Source of the DNA: UBA1765 sp045615885
GTDB lineage: Bacteria; Fibrobacterota; Fibrobacteria; Fibrobacterales; Fibrobacteraceae
Length of the DNA: 64,000 nt
NCBI GenBank assembly: GCA_045615885.1
Contig: JAZLFR010000010.1
Location: forward strand, 1-64,000
Direction: 5' to 3'
A program made the translations under genes and the position numbers. This document shows, piece by piece, positions 28,048 to 36,501 of this stretch (position 1 is the stretch's first letter; each line of letters opens with the position of its first letter). A model generated the notes under the pieces. It was not told where the DNA came from, did not search any database, and worked only from the letters and a program-made list of their open reading frames with translations.

Positions 28048-28914
28048 ATGAAGAAATACACAAAGTTTTTGACAATCTTCGGTACTGTAGCTCTTGTAGC
28101 TTGCTCCTCTATGGAGGTAGACCCGGAAGAAATCGCTACAGAAAACTTCCCGAGTGATTTTACGGTTGCGGAATATATCGAACTGCATCCTGGTCTCTAT
28201 AGCTATCAGATTCAGGATTCTGTCAAGGTGTTCAATGCTTCTTGGACGGACAAGGCTTTGATTAAGAAGGATACCGCCGAATGGTTTGATACTTCGGATG
28301 ACGCTGCCTTGGAAAATCTGCATAAGATTTTTGTAGACCCAATGCTTTGCGGTTATACTGAAGACGATTGGACCGATTCCTGGCTTCCAGATACCACGAT
28401 TACTTCAACAGAGACTAAGGTCTACGACACCGTGGCTGTGAAGTTCGAAAAGGACACTGTCTATTTCCCGACTGCAATCATTTTTGATGGCAAGAAGATC
28501 GTTGGCGCAGAAGGTTATGCAGACTCTTCCAAGACCGATGCCTTGGTTTGCGATGCAGATCTCTGCGGTGCTGTTGTCAAACAGAAACCATGTGTTGTCG
28601 ACTCCACTTCCAAGGATCCTATAGTAAAAACAGATACTGTGATTACTTCAGGTTCTTTGAGCCCTGATCAAAAGAAAAGGCTCGTGCAGTTCCACTTCTA
28701 TGGTGAAAAGGGTGAATATGAAAAGTTGAAGGCTATCGCTCCGGATTCCGTTGCCATTAGCAGTCAATATGTAATGTACGGTAAGAAGTCCGGTTGGCCT
28801 TATCGTAAGTGCCTGGATTCGGAACTTGAAAATCCAGAAATCCTTTCCATTACAGAAGTTAAGCTTGGCACTACGTATTGCTATGACAATGGCAGTGTAC
28901 GTGAAATTAAATAA
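28048..28914 (+). CDS. Lipoprotein of the surface operon
   Basis: 288 aa. Lipobox ALVAC places the lipidated Cys at residue 19, followed by SSMEVDPEE. The mature protein is acidic, with several Cys residues in CGYTEDDW, VCDADLCGA, KPCVVDS, KCLDSELE and TYCYDN, consistent with disulfides on the outer surface. AAGGAG lies 5 bases before the start. No recognised domain. Its position between the barrels and the GH18-fold protein suggests a surface-exposed part of the same machine. Confidence 0.7.
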   Translation: MKKYTKFLTIFGTVALVACSSMEVDPEEIATENFPSDFTVAEYIELHPGLYSYQIQDSVKVFNASWTDKALIKKDTAEWFDTSDDAALENLHKIFVDPMLCGYTEDDWTDSWLPDTTITSTETKVYDTVAVKFEKDTVYFPTAIIFDGKKIVGAEGYADSSKTDALVCDADLCGAVVKQKPCVVDSTSKDPIVKTDTVITSGSLSPDQKKRLVQFHFYGEKGEYEKLKAIAPDSVAISSQYVMYGKKSGWPYRKCLDSELENPEILSITEVKLGTTYCYDNGSVREIK

Positions 28915-28923
28915 GGTGGCTAT

Positions 28924-29982
28924 ATGAATTTAAAGACTATTGCTATCGCTTTTGCTCTTGGTGGTGCTGTAATGGCATCTGCCGCCGCAGATAAGGTTGT
29001 AGGCTACTTCCCGTACTGGAGCCAATACTCCCAGTTCTTCCCGAAGGATATCCGCTACAACTTGGTAACGAACATCCACTATGCATCTTTGGCTCCTGCT
29101 TCTGATGGTTCCATTGCCTTCACAGACGAAAACGATGCTGAAAACTTCGCAGAACTTTCCAAGCTTTCCAAAGAAAACAATGTTTCTTTGATTGTCTCTA
29201 TTGGCGGCATGGAAATGGAAGGCGCCCTTCAGGAAATCGGTGCTTCTGAAGAAGTGCGAGGTACCTTTGCGCAGAATGTTTCTTCCTGGCTCTCTGAAAA
29301 CGGTGCCCAGGGTGTAGAAATCGACTGGCAGAACTTCACCTCTGAAAATGCAGAGGCATTCGGCAACCTTGTAAGTGCTTTGAAGGAAGCGCTTGGTTCT
29401 AGCTACTCCGTAACTGCAACCGTGTACCCGCTTTCTGCTGCAGATGCCTACAATGCAGACGACTTGAACAAGCTCGACTATGTCACTGTATTCGTTCCGG
29501 ACCAGATGACCGAAGAAGAAAGTTCTTTGAAGCCGAACCAGAGCGTTGAAGTTTTTGAACAGGCTTTGAGCGCAATGGCATCTAAGGGCGTTGACAAGAA
29601 TAAGCTTGTTCCGGTCGTTTCTATGTACGGAAAGTCCTTTACCGGCGCTCAGGGCCTTGGCACTTCCCAGACTGGCGTAGGTAGCGGTAACGAAGGTTAC
29701 ATCAACTATAAGGATTTGATGAAGATTTTTGAAAAGCCGGATTACAAGGTCTCTTTCGATGAATCATCCAAGTCTGAAGTTGCTGTTAGCGATATGGAAT
29801 CCATCGTGTTCATGGGCATTCCTTCTGTAAAGGCTCTTTCCGAAAATGTCAAGTCTGAAGGTTACTCCGGCGTTGCTATCTATGATCTTTCCCAGGATCA
29901 CAACGAACCGATCATTTCCCTTCTCGTGACTATCGGTTTGGAACTTCGTCCGGGCATCGATTACAAGGCTAAGAAGAAGTAA
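28924..29982 (+). CDS. Catalytically dead GH18-fold (chitinase-like) secreted protein
   Basis: 352 aa. Signal peptide about 21 residues, then KVVGYFPYWSQYSQFFPKDI, NIHYASLAPA, SLIVSIGGMEM and QGVEIDWQNF, the order of a GH18 TIM barrel. The catalytic DGxDxDxE motif here reads Q129-G-V-E132-I-D134-W-Q136: the proton-donor Glu is Gln and two of the supporting Asp residues are changed, so hydrolysis is not expected. Chitinase-like lectins lose activity this way and keep glycan binding. Later landmarks VPVVSMYGKSF and YSGVAIYDLSQD match the family. Last gene of the operon, with a strong terminator after it. The call as pseudo-enzyme rests on visible residues; the ligand is unknown. Confidence 0.85.
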   Translation: MNLKTIAIAFALGGAVMASAAADKVVGYFPYWSQYSQFFPKDIRYNLVTNIHYASLAPASDGSIAFTDENDAENFAELSKLSKENNVSLIVSIGGMEMEGALQEIGASEEVRGTFAQNVSSWLSENGAQGVEIDWQNFTSENAEAFGNLVSALKEALGSSYSVTATVYPLSAADAYNADDLNKLDYVTVFVPDQMTEEESSLKPNQSVEVFEQALSAMASKGVDKNKLVPVVSMYGKSFTGAQGLGTSQTGVGSGNEGYINYKDLMKIFEKPDYKVSFDESSKSEVAVSDMESIVFMGIPSVKALSENVKSEGYSGVAIYDLSQDHNEPIISLLVTIGLELRPGIDYKAKKK

Positions 29983-30015
29983 TTCTTACAGACCAGCCTT
30001 ATAATAAAGTGCACG

Positions 30016-30053
30016 AGAAGACCTCTGCAAAATGCAGAGGTCTTCTTGTTTTT
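30016..30053 (+). terminator. Intrinsic terminator of the surface operon
   Basis: AGAAGACCTCTGCA (30016-30029) pairs perfectly with TGCAGAGGTCTTCT (30033-30046), loop AAA, then TGTTTTTTT. A 14-bp perfect stem. Confidence 0.95.
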
Positions 30054-30260
30054 TTATAATCATCTGTCGTTCAGAGTTCATGATGCCCCGCCTTTCTAAT
30101 AATCTTGTAGAAACGGCTGGATATAAAGCTTGCTAAGTGAAACTTCAGCCTGTTTTGGCGTCAACTTGAGCTTGATTTAGGTTATTGAAGCATAGCTTAT
30201 CCGCTGGATACAGTTTGTAAAGATGAAAAGATCCGCACGGATCGAGCGCCGTGAAATAAC
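30054..30260. other. Gene-free stretch between convergent genes
   Basis: About 200 bases between two terminators. A small inverted repeat GATCCG-CAC-CGGATC-like sequence lies near 30228-30243. I see no open frame, tRNA or known riboswitch here. Confidence 0.6.
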
Positions 30261-30287
30261 AAACGCCCCGGCAAAGCCGGGGCGTTT
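30261..30287 (-). terminator. Intrinsic terminator of the second GH5 gene
   Basis: AAACGCCCCGGC (30261-30272) and GCCGGGGCGTTT (30276-30287) form a perfect 12-bp stem with an AAA/TTT loop. It lies just past the minus-strand stop at 30310; the T tract after it on that strand is short (TTTGTTATTT). Confidence 0.88.
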
Positions 30288-30309
30288 ATCGTTATAGGAG
30301 AAACTTAGT

Positions 30310-32508
30310 TTATTGCTTGTTCCAGCGGAAGGAGGAAGTCTTTGTCCCTTGGCGAACCTTCATCAGGTAAGACCCTGCCGGGAGGTTTTCCATGGAAATC
30401 CAGTGGGAACCTGCGCTGTAGTTGCCTACATTGCCGAGCATCTTCTTGCCGGCAGCTGTATACACGCCCCATTCAACGAGGCCAGCATTGTTCAACTGGA
30501 GCACGAGGCCGGAGTTCTGCATTTCTGCACGGAACGGAATGATTGCTTGGGAAAGAATAGGCACTTCCTTGTATTCGTCCTGGTTCTCTGCCTTGGATTC
30601 GTCACCGACAATCACAGTGACAGATGTATTCAATGCTTCATAGAAATCGGTTTCCTTTGTCGTGGCCGTAATTTTTACGATAGCATTCTTTTTGCCTGCA
30701 ACAAGGTTGTTTCCCGACTTGGAAACATACGGAGAAGATTCTTCGTCATTGAACAGGTAGCTGATTTTTAAGCCGCCTTTTAAAGTTGTGTCAGGGAAGA
30801 AATTCTCTGTTGTTGAACCGAGTTCTACAGTCATACTCTTGAATTTGTAGCTGGAATGAATCTTTGGAATAGCTTTTGCATAGCTCACGGTGATTGTATC
30901 GTTCATTGCCTGGAATCCAGAAACTGCCGGTGCTGTTGCTACAATTTTCGCTTCCCCGAGTTCCTTGAATTCCAACATGTAGATCGTTTTACCTTTTGCT
31001 CCATAGCACTTTGCCGTTGTACAGCTAGCTTTCTTGACCTCTACGACGGATGTGTTCAAGGATTTTAGGGTAATCGTTGCACCTTCGGCAGTAGTACCTG
31101 TGGTAGAAATGTTGACTTCGTTTTTGCCACTGCCGCTCAAATCACCTAGAGATTTGCCTCCGTTGCAGGTACCGTCGAGGCGGCAAATGAAATCTGCAAA
31201 GCCTGCAAAGGTTTGCTTTGGATATTCCGTGATTGTAATGACAGATTTGGAACCGTCGCTACCGGTCATGATTACGTAACCAGCTCCCTTGATTTCGCCG
31301 GAATTCGAAACGACCTTTTCGTTGCTGGATGTGTAGGTGCAGCCAGACTTGAATGCGCCAGAAGCGGAACCGTCGATTTCGCTTGCCTTGTAGCTCTTGA
31401 ATGCGCAGGAACCGGAGTTCTTGCCGGCAACGAGGGAATCAGCCCAGGATCCCTTATGCGAGACAAGGTAGTCTCTGACAAGTTTACCCGATGCTGTGTA
31501 GGTCGCCTTGCTCAAGGCTTCCTTTGTATTCAGGTATTTGTCGCCTTCAAACATGGCCGACTGTTCAGATTTGTTGTCGATTGGGCTTGTGAAATTACGG
31601 AAACTCCAGTTGCAGTTGCTGATCCTGTTTGTTTCCATGAAGTCAAACCATTCTTTAGTGGCAGATTCATTTGGCGTTCCATCGCCGCTTGCATCTGTTG
31701 TGCCCCATTCAGAAATGAACACTGCATCGCCACTACCCTTGGATCCAGTGATTTTACTGCCAAAAGATCCCTTGGAATGTGTTGCTGCGTAGAAGTGGAA
31801 AACATAGGCTATGTTGTCTCCGCTAACGCCACCATGGGATCCAAGCTGGGAATAGAACGGCGTGCCGACAAGAATCAAATTTTTTGAACTTTCGCGGATA
31901 CCCGGGACCACTGAATTTGCATAGGATTTGATTGTGCTCCAGTCGTTGGTGACCGGTTCATTGTATATTTCGAAAATTACATTCGGGACGTCTTTGTATT
32001 TTTTTGCAATTTTTGTGAAAAAGTCAATGGCGAGCTTTTTTTCGTCGCTCTGGTGGGCTCTGTGGCTGTGCCAGTCGATGATAAGGTAGATGTCGTTCTT
32101 GATTGCAGCTTCTACCATCATGTCGATAGTGGCGAGGTAGCTGTCCGGGGAACCCTTGTAGGAATATCGTTCGTCAATCAAATCACCAGAACCAGTGGAT
32201 TCCTTGTAGCTTGTGATGCCCATGGCGAAACGGATCACGTCTACGCCAAGGTTTTCTGCAGCCCAGGCTACAACTTCACCGTTGTAGTATTGGACTCCAA
32301 AAGCATCTGACCAGAATAAGCTTACGCCGCGAAGCATAACTTCTTTTTGAGTCTTCTGGCTAATGACCTTGCCGCTACTTGTTCCCAGGGCACCGTAGTT
32401 TTGTACTGGACCAACTCGCATTGGAACGGCAGTCGCTGCGCTTGCAAGGCTCTGCGAAACGCCGCAGGCGAGCAAACCTGCAAAAAGTAAAGATCCTATT
32501 TTTTTCAT
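30310..32508 (-). CDS. GH5 endoglucanase with bacterial Ig-like repeats and sorting tail
   Basis: 732 aa. Signal peptide about 22 residues (FAGLLACGVSQSLASA). GH5 domain at about 35-340: VMLRGVSLFWSDAFG, IRFAMGI, YLIIDWHSH, acid/base Glu184 in IYNEPVT, nucleophile Glu267 in FISEWGTTD, WSFRNFT; the pattern fits GH5 subfamily 2. The long C-terminal part is beta-rich with Ser/Thr-rich Ig-like (Big) repeats (ATITLKSLNTSVVEVKKAS, AIVKITATTKET) and ends in a short sorting-like module (LVEWGVYTAAGKKML, LPAGSYLMKVRQGTKTSSF). Secreted or surface-bound cellulase; no recognised CBM. Its own promoter lies in 32509-32700. Confidence 0.93.
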   Translation of the reverse strand: MKKIGSLLFAGLLACGVSQSLASAATAVPMRVGPVQNYGALGTSSGKVISQKTQKEVMLRGVSLFWSDAFGVQYYNGEVVAWAAENLGVDVIRFAMGITSYKESTGSGDLIDERYSYKGSPDSYLATIDMMVEAAIKNDIYLIIDWHSHRAHQSDEKKLAIDFFTKIAKKYKDVPNVIFEIYNEPVTNDWSTIKSYANSVVPGIRESSKNLILVGTPFYSQLGSHGGVSGDNIAYVFHFYAATHSKGSFGSKITGSKGSGDAVFISEWGTTDASGDGTPNESATKEWFDFMETNRISNCNWSFRNFTSPIDNKSEQSAMFEGDKYLNTKEALSKATYTASGKLVRDYLVSHKGSWADSLVAGKNSGSCAFKSYKASEIDGSASGAFKSGCTYTSSNEKVVSNSGEIKGAGYVIMTGSDGSKSVITITEYPKQTFAGFADFICRLDGTCNGGKSLGDLSGSGKNEVNISTTGTTAEGATITLKSLNTSVVEVKKASCTTAKCYGAKGKTIYMLEFKELGEAKIVATAPAVSGFQAMNDTITVSYAKAIPKIHSSYKFKSMTVELGSTTENFFPDTTLKGGLKISYLFNDEESSPYVSKSGNNLVAGKKNAIVKITATTKETDFYEALNTSVTVIVGDESKAENQDEYKEVPILSQAIIPFRAEMQNSGLVLQLNNAGLVEWGVYTAAGKKMLGNVGNYSAGSHWISMENLPAGSYLMKVRQGTKTSSFRWNKQ

Positions 32509-32823
32509 GTTATCTCCTATAACACCCCAATCCCAAGGTGAAATAATCCAAAATGAATTATATATAAAATAGATTCATAATGGGGAAAGCGTACTAAATA
32601 TAATGTAATTTTATAGTAATCTCAAAATAGAGTTTTTTTGATGACCGCTTATTACCGATTAGTAAAAAAAAGAAAACCAACTGCCGTTTATTGCGAATAA
32701 TGACCGATTATTTCTTGTTTGAGCTTTTCTGTGCAAAAAACATTTGCAAAAAAGCTCAAAAAAAGATATATTAAACAACAAATCGCCCATATTGGGCAAA
32801 AACAATAAACAAAGAGAGAGAAT
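32509..32823. promoter_or_regulatory. Divergent regulatory region with a strong plus-strand promoter
   Basis: This 315-base gap holds a good promoter for the secreted protein at 32824: -35 TTGCAA (32744-32749), 17-base spacer, -10 TATATT (32767-32772). An 8-bp inverted repeat, GAGCTTTT at 32721-32728 and AAAAGCTC at 32750-32757, brackets the -35 box and could be an operator. The leader carries a 5-bp hairpin GCCCA-TAT-TGGGC (32785-32797) near the transcript start, which may stabilise the mRNA. The left half is AT-rich and should hold the promoter of the divergent GH5 gene. Confidence 0.6.
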
Positions 32824-33726
32824 ATGAACAAGAAAATTTTGCTCGGCGCAGCTGTTCTTGCTGCTGCTTCTATGTCTTTCGGCTTGGTAACCTGGAATGG
32901 TTCCAATGCAGAATATCGCGTTGATACCGAACTCGATGACGGTGGTGACGAATCCGGTTACTGGTTCTCCTATGATGACCAGAGCAACGATGGTACCTCC
33001 AGCATCACTTGGCCGTGCGACACCGGTAACGAATATGACGATACCGCTCTTGACCCGATCATCGACGAATGCGGTGGCCTTTGCGGTGATGTTTCCCTCG
33101 GCGCTGGCTACGACTATCCGTTCGTAGGTGTTGGCTTCAACCTTTCCGGCCCGGATCAGGCTGGTAACGACATCACCAGCTGGGGTGGCATTTGCGTTAA
33201 GTATGAAGCAGATGGCATCGCTCCGATTCTCGAACTCGGCCCGGAAGACGAAGCTGATTACACTGAATACAACAACTACACCACAACTCTTTCCTTGAGC
33301 GCTACTGAAGCTGACGTTCCTTGGAGCAAGTTCAAGCAGGAATCTGGCTGGGGTAAGAAGCAGGATCAGTCTGAATACCTCACTAAGGTAGCTGCAATCA
33401 AGTTCAAGTTCAGCGGCAAGGCTGGTACTTCTGGTCACTTCAACATCAAGATGCTCGGTGAATCCGGCAAGTGCAGCGGTAAGGTTGCTATCGACGCTCA
33501 GAAGGCTACATCTGCTGTTAAGGCTATGCTTTCTGGCCGTACCCTTTCCTTCGCAGGTATCTCTTCTGCTACAGCAGAAGTTATCAACCTCCAGGGTCAG
33601 GTTGTTCTCAAGAGCGCAGTAAGTGCTTCTTCTGCACTTAACCTTGCTTCCCTCGACGCAGGCGTTTACATGGTTCGCGTTCAGGGTCAGGGCATTGCTT
33701 CTGCTCAGAAGATCGTTCTCAAGTAA
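32824..33726 (+). CDS. Secreted CBM-like protein with C-terminal sorting domain
   Basis: 300 aa. Signal peptide about 19 residues (LAAASMSFGL). Mature N-terminal domain of about 190 residues is acidic, aromatic and beta-rich (SGYWFSYDDQSNDG, SWGGICVKYEADGI, VPWSKFKQESGWGK, VAAIKFKFSGKAGTSGHFNIKML); the WG.I.V.Y and VPWS.F patterns resemble CBM11/CIA30-like modules. The last ~80 residues (AMLSGRTLSFAGISSATAEV, LQGQVVLKSAV, LDAGVYMVRVQGQ) are a type A-like sorting tail. No catalytic residues. The strong promoter, GAGAGAG ribosome site and optimal-looking codons suggest an abundant secreted cellulose- or glucan-binding protein. Confidence 0.78.
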   Translation: MNKKILLGAAVLAAASMSFGLVTWNGSNAEYRVDTELDDGGDESGYWFSYDDQSNDGTSSITWPCDTGNEYDDTALDPIIDECGGLCGDVSLGAGYDYPFVGVGFNLSGPDQAGNDITSWGGICVKYEADGIAPILELGPEDEADYTEYNNYTTTLSLSATEADVPWSKFKQESGWGKKQDQSEYLTKVAAIKFKFSGKAGTSGHFNIKMLGESGKCSGKVAIDAQKATSAVKAMLSGRTLSFAGISSATAEVINLQGQVVLKSAVSASSALNLASLDAGVYMVRVQGQGIASAQKIVLK

Positions 33727-33748
33727 TTTTACTTGAAAAGATTTCAGA

Positions 33749-33782
33749 AAAGGGATTGATTTCGGTCAATCCCTTTTTTTTG
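33749..33782 (+). terminator. Intrinsic terminator after the CBM-like protein
   Basis: AAAGGGATTGA (33749-33759) pairs with TCAATCCCTTT (33766-33776), followed by a T run to 33781. Confidence 0.93.
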
Positions 33783-33869
33783 TATATGCAAGAAATAATT
33801 ATAAATTCTCTTTTTTCGTTTTCAAAAACAATTGTATATATTTAGAGTGAATATTTTATTGAGGTCTTT

Positions 33870-35255
33870 ATGGATTTGAAAAAAATGATTATGCCGCTCA
33901 TCTGCTGCTCCATGTTTGGCTTGGTTGCATGCGGTGGCGATGATTCCTCGACATCTGCTCCTGCTTCCGGTGAAGATCAGGAATCCAGTAGTTCCGTAGC
34001 AAAGGATGATGATTCTGAAAAGAAAGAAGAGGAATCATCTACAGTTGGCGTTCCGGAAACCGCTGACAAGAGCAAGGCAGATGCCTTGTATAAGGCTTGG
34101 AAAAGGGCTTACATCGTAAAAATGTCCGATGAAAAGAAGGCTTACCCGGATTTGGGATCCCAATTCGGAGAAATATTCTCTAAGGATTATACATCCTTGG
34201 GCGATCCGGCCCGTGTTCTTTGGCAGACCTCCACCAATTCTAAGTGTATTATTGATGAGGCTGAAGGTACGCCAATGTATAAGCGTGGTTGTACGGTGTC
34301 GGAAGGCATTGGCTATGGCATGATGATTTCTGCACTCATGGAAGACTGGGATACATTCAGGGGCTTGTGGATTTATAGCAAGGCTTATCGTGAATCTCAG
34401 TATGCTGGGCATAAAAAGGATCAGCCGGGACTTATGCCTTGGCTTACCAGTACTTTCGACTGGACTATCCCTGATGCATCTAGTGCGACCGATGCTGACC
34501 TTGACATTGCCACCTCCCTTGTTATTGCCTACAAAAAGACGAATAAGGAAGAGTATTTGAAAGATGCCAAGAAATTGATGAAGGCTCTCTGGAATGATGA
34601 AATCAATCAGTCCAATTATCTGATTTATTCCGGTGATACTCCGATGTGGCATGTTGATGACCCTGCCTACAACCTGTGCTATTTCTCGCCGGTGGCAATC
34701 CGCTTGTTTGCTGAAGTAGACCCAGATCACAAGTGGAATAAAGTGCTCGATGCTATGTACACTTACATGAAGAAGGTTCAGGATGGAGGCACCGGCGTGT
34801 TCCCTGATTGGAGCAATACAGCTGGTGTTGCCGTGGCTCCAGGCAACGGTAACGACAATGCCGGCAAGACTTATTGGACATTCAACAAGGAAGCTGTTCG
34901 CATTCCATGGCGCATTGCCTGGGACTACATGTGGTACCAAGATGAAAGAGCTGAAGGTATTTTGAAAAAGCTGAATGATTTCATTGTTAAGAAGTCCGGC
35001 GGCGATGTCAAGGCTATTCCTGCTGTAAACTATTCCTGGGACCCGAAGAAAGAGGACATAAAAGCTAGCAAGTTGCCTACGCAATGGCTTGCCGCCTGGT
35101 GCGCTACAGGCGTTGCTTCCAATGAAAAGTGGACTGGTGATTGCCTGAAGCTTTTGAATAAGGAAGAAGTTAGCGGAACTCCAGGTAACTATTTTACCGA
35201 CATTTTGCTCATGACCTACAGTCAGCTGCTCAACGGTTATTACAAGAAGCCGTAA
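33870..35255 (+). CDS. GH8 endoglucanase, lipoprotein
   Basis: 461 aa. Lipobox LVAC gives Cys21; residues 22-60 form a Ser/Glu-rich linker. The GH8 (alpha/alpha)6 domain has the proton donor Glu145 in CTVSEGIGYGMM, the conserved substrate Asp in SSATDADLDIA (about 208-210), and RIPWRIAWDYMWY with the expected base Asp. WHVDDPAYNLCYFSP and VFPDWSNTAG are further family landmarks. It cleaves internal beta-1,4-glucan (or xylan/chitosan in some relatives) by inversion, at the outer surface. Monocistronic with a terminator after it. Confidence 0.92.
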   Translation: MDLKKMIMPLICCSMFGLVACGGDDSSTSAPASGEDQESSSSVAKDDDSEKKEEESSTVGVPETADKSKADALYKAWKRAYIVKMSDEKKAYPDLGSQFGEIFSKDYTSLGDPARVLWQTSTNSKCIIDEAEGTPMYKRGCTVSEGIGYGMMISALMEDWDTFRGLWIYSKAYRESQYAGHKKDQPGLMPWLTSTFDWTIPDASSATDADLDIATSLVIAYKKTNKEEYLKDAKKLMKALWNDEINQSNYLIYSGDTPMWHVDDPAYNLCYFSPVAIRLFAEVDPDHKWNKVLDAMYTYMKKVQDGGTGVFPDWSNTAGVAVAPGNGNDNAGKTYWTFNKEAVRIPWRIAWDYMWYQDERAEGILKKLNDFIVKKSGGDVKAIPAVNYSWDPKKEDIKASKLPTQWLAAWCATGVASNEKWTGDCLKLLNKEEVSGTPGNYFTDILLMTYSQLLNGYYKKP

Positions 35256-35274
35256 GGATCGGTTGCGTCGTTTC

Positions 35275-35308
35275 AAAGCTCACAGGTCATGCTGTGGGCT
35301 TTTTTTGT
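35275..35308 (+). terminator. Intrinsic terminator of the GH8 gene
   Basis: AAAGCTCACAG (35275-35285) pairs with CTGTGGGCTTT (one G-U), followed by TTTTTTGTG. Confidence 0.88.
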
Positions 35309-35385
35309 GTTTTTGACTTTTTTGTGACCAAGATTTTATTTTCTGATGATTTCTAGGGTGCTTTTTGTTGTTATATTCAGGAGAA

Positions 35386-36186
35386 ATGGAAGAAAATAAC
35401 GAACATCCTGTTTATTCGGCGTCTGACCTTGGAATTTCGCTTGCGACATCGCTTTCCAAGGAGGTCGTGACTGTTGGCGATACACTGGAATATACGGTGA
35501 GCGTGAGTTGGGAATCCGACCATGTTCTGGCACTGCTTCCGCAGAATTCCGTTGTGGCCAAGGGCGTGGAAGCCCTTGGAATGAGCCAGCAGTCCTTGCG
35601 CTCGGTACACGACGGTAAGACGGTTTCAAAGAACGAGTTCGTGTATAAGCTTGTGGCTAGCGATACTGGCGATGTGACGCTCCCTACGCTCAATTTTTTG
35701 GTGCCGGTTGAGGGTGCTCCCGCGATTGGCTTGCGCACGGAACCGAAGACGTTCCATGTAGATGCGCCGATGAACATGATCCCGTTTGCAACGGGTTTTA
35801 CCGTGGCTGTGGCGGTAATTGCCATGGCCCTATTGCGCATGAAGCGTGGAGCCGCCGCAAAGGCCCGCGTGGAGGCCAAGAAGTCTTTTGACAAGGCCTT
35901 GCTCGAAAAGATGATGTTCTTGAAGCAGCGTGCGCGTGCGGCTGACAGCAGGGCCTGGCTTTTGGACTTGGAGAACGTTTGCAGGGAATACGCAGCCGAA
36001 AAGCTTGGCGTGGATGTTGCTAGCGTGAACTTGGAAGAACTTGAAAAAGGTGGCGAACTGCCTGGTTGGAAGGAACTGGTTGAATTGTTCGGCGAGGCCC
36101 GCTATGGTGGCGGGAACAGGGACCATCTTGCAAATCTTGAAACATGGAAGGAAACATTTAAACTGATGAACTTGGAAGAGGAGTAG
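35386..36186 (+). CDS. BatD-like single-span membrane protein
   Basis: 266 aa from MEENNEHPV, just after CAGGAGA; an upstream ATG at 35365 is poorly supported. The N-terminal ~125 residues are a beta domain (LGISLATSLSKEVVTVGDTLEYTVSV, SDTGDVTLPTLNFLVPVEG) like the BatD/oxygen-tolerance repeats, without a cleavable signal peptide. A helix at about 136-155 (NMIPFATGFTVAVAVIAMALL) is followed by a cytoplasmic helical tail (DLENVCREYAAEKLGVD, ELFGEARYGGG). The protein at 38884 has the same plan. First gene of the MoxR/Bat block, separated from moxR by a composite repeat. How the N-terminus is exported without a signal peptide is unclear. Confidence 0.68.
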   Translation: MEENNEHPVYSASDLGISLATSLSKEVVTVGDTLEYTVSVSWESDHVLALLPQNSVVAKGVEALGMSQQSLRSVHDGKTVSKNEFVYKLVASDTGDVTLPTLNFLVPVEGAPAIGLRTEPKTFHVDAPMNMIPFATGFTVAVAVIAMALLRMKRGAAAKARVEAKKSFDKALLEKMMFLKQRARAADSRAWLLDLENVCREYAAEKLGVDVASVNLEELEKGGELPGWKELVELFGEARYGGGNRDHLANLETWKETFKLMNLEEE

Positions 36187-36489
36187 AAGAGACGAAAGAC
36201 CGCTTCGCTGGTAGACGAGAGACGAAAGAGATGTTGGTTTTCAGTGTTTTAGAGATTAGAGGCTAGGTTCTAGAGACTAGAATTAAGAATGAAATGTCAT
36301 TGCGAGGGCCTTTAGGCCCGTGGCAATCCAGGACATGTCGCTTCAGTGTTCCTGGATGGCCGCACGACCCTCGCCAAGACATGGGAAGCTACAATCCTCT
36401 AGTTTCTTGTTTCTAGTTTTAGGTTTCTTCCATCTTCTGTCTTCTGTACTCTTTCTTGCATCTTGCTCTTGCATCTAGTTTTATAATAA
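36187..36489. repeat. Full composite repeat element between BatD-like and moxR genes
   Basis: Left arm 36187-36235 is purine-rich (GACGAAAGAC, GACGAGAGACGAAAGAG). The core, about 36297-36400, begins GTCATTGCGAGGGCC and carries CAATCCAGGACATGTC, TCCTGGATGGCC, CTCGCCAAGACATGGGAAGC and TACAAT, matching the cores at 1-442. The right arm, 36400-36480, is pyrimidine-rich (TTCTGTCTTCTGTACTCTTT, CTTGCATCTTGCTCTTGCAT). Left and right arms are roughly complementary, so the element can fold on itself in RNA. No gene inside. Confidence 0.8.
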
Positions 36490-36501
36490 ATGGAGAAAAA
36501 A

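Noticed and set aside
30054..30260. Riboswitch or tRNA between the surface operon and the second GH5
   Set aside because: It lies between convergent genes and terminators, and no cloverleaf or known aptamer could be read.
34035..35276. Long minus-strand frame opposite the GH8 gene
   Set aside because: Antisense of a gene with clear GH8 catalytic motifs and a lipobox; composition is unlike a real protein.
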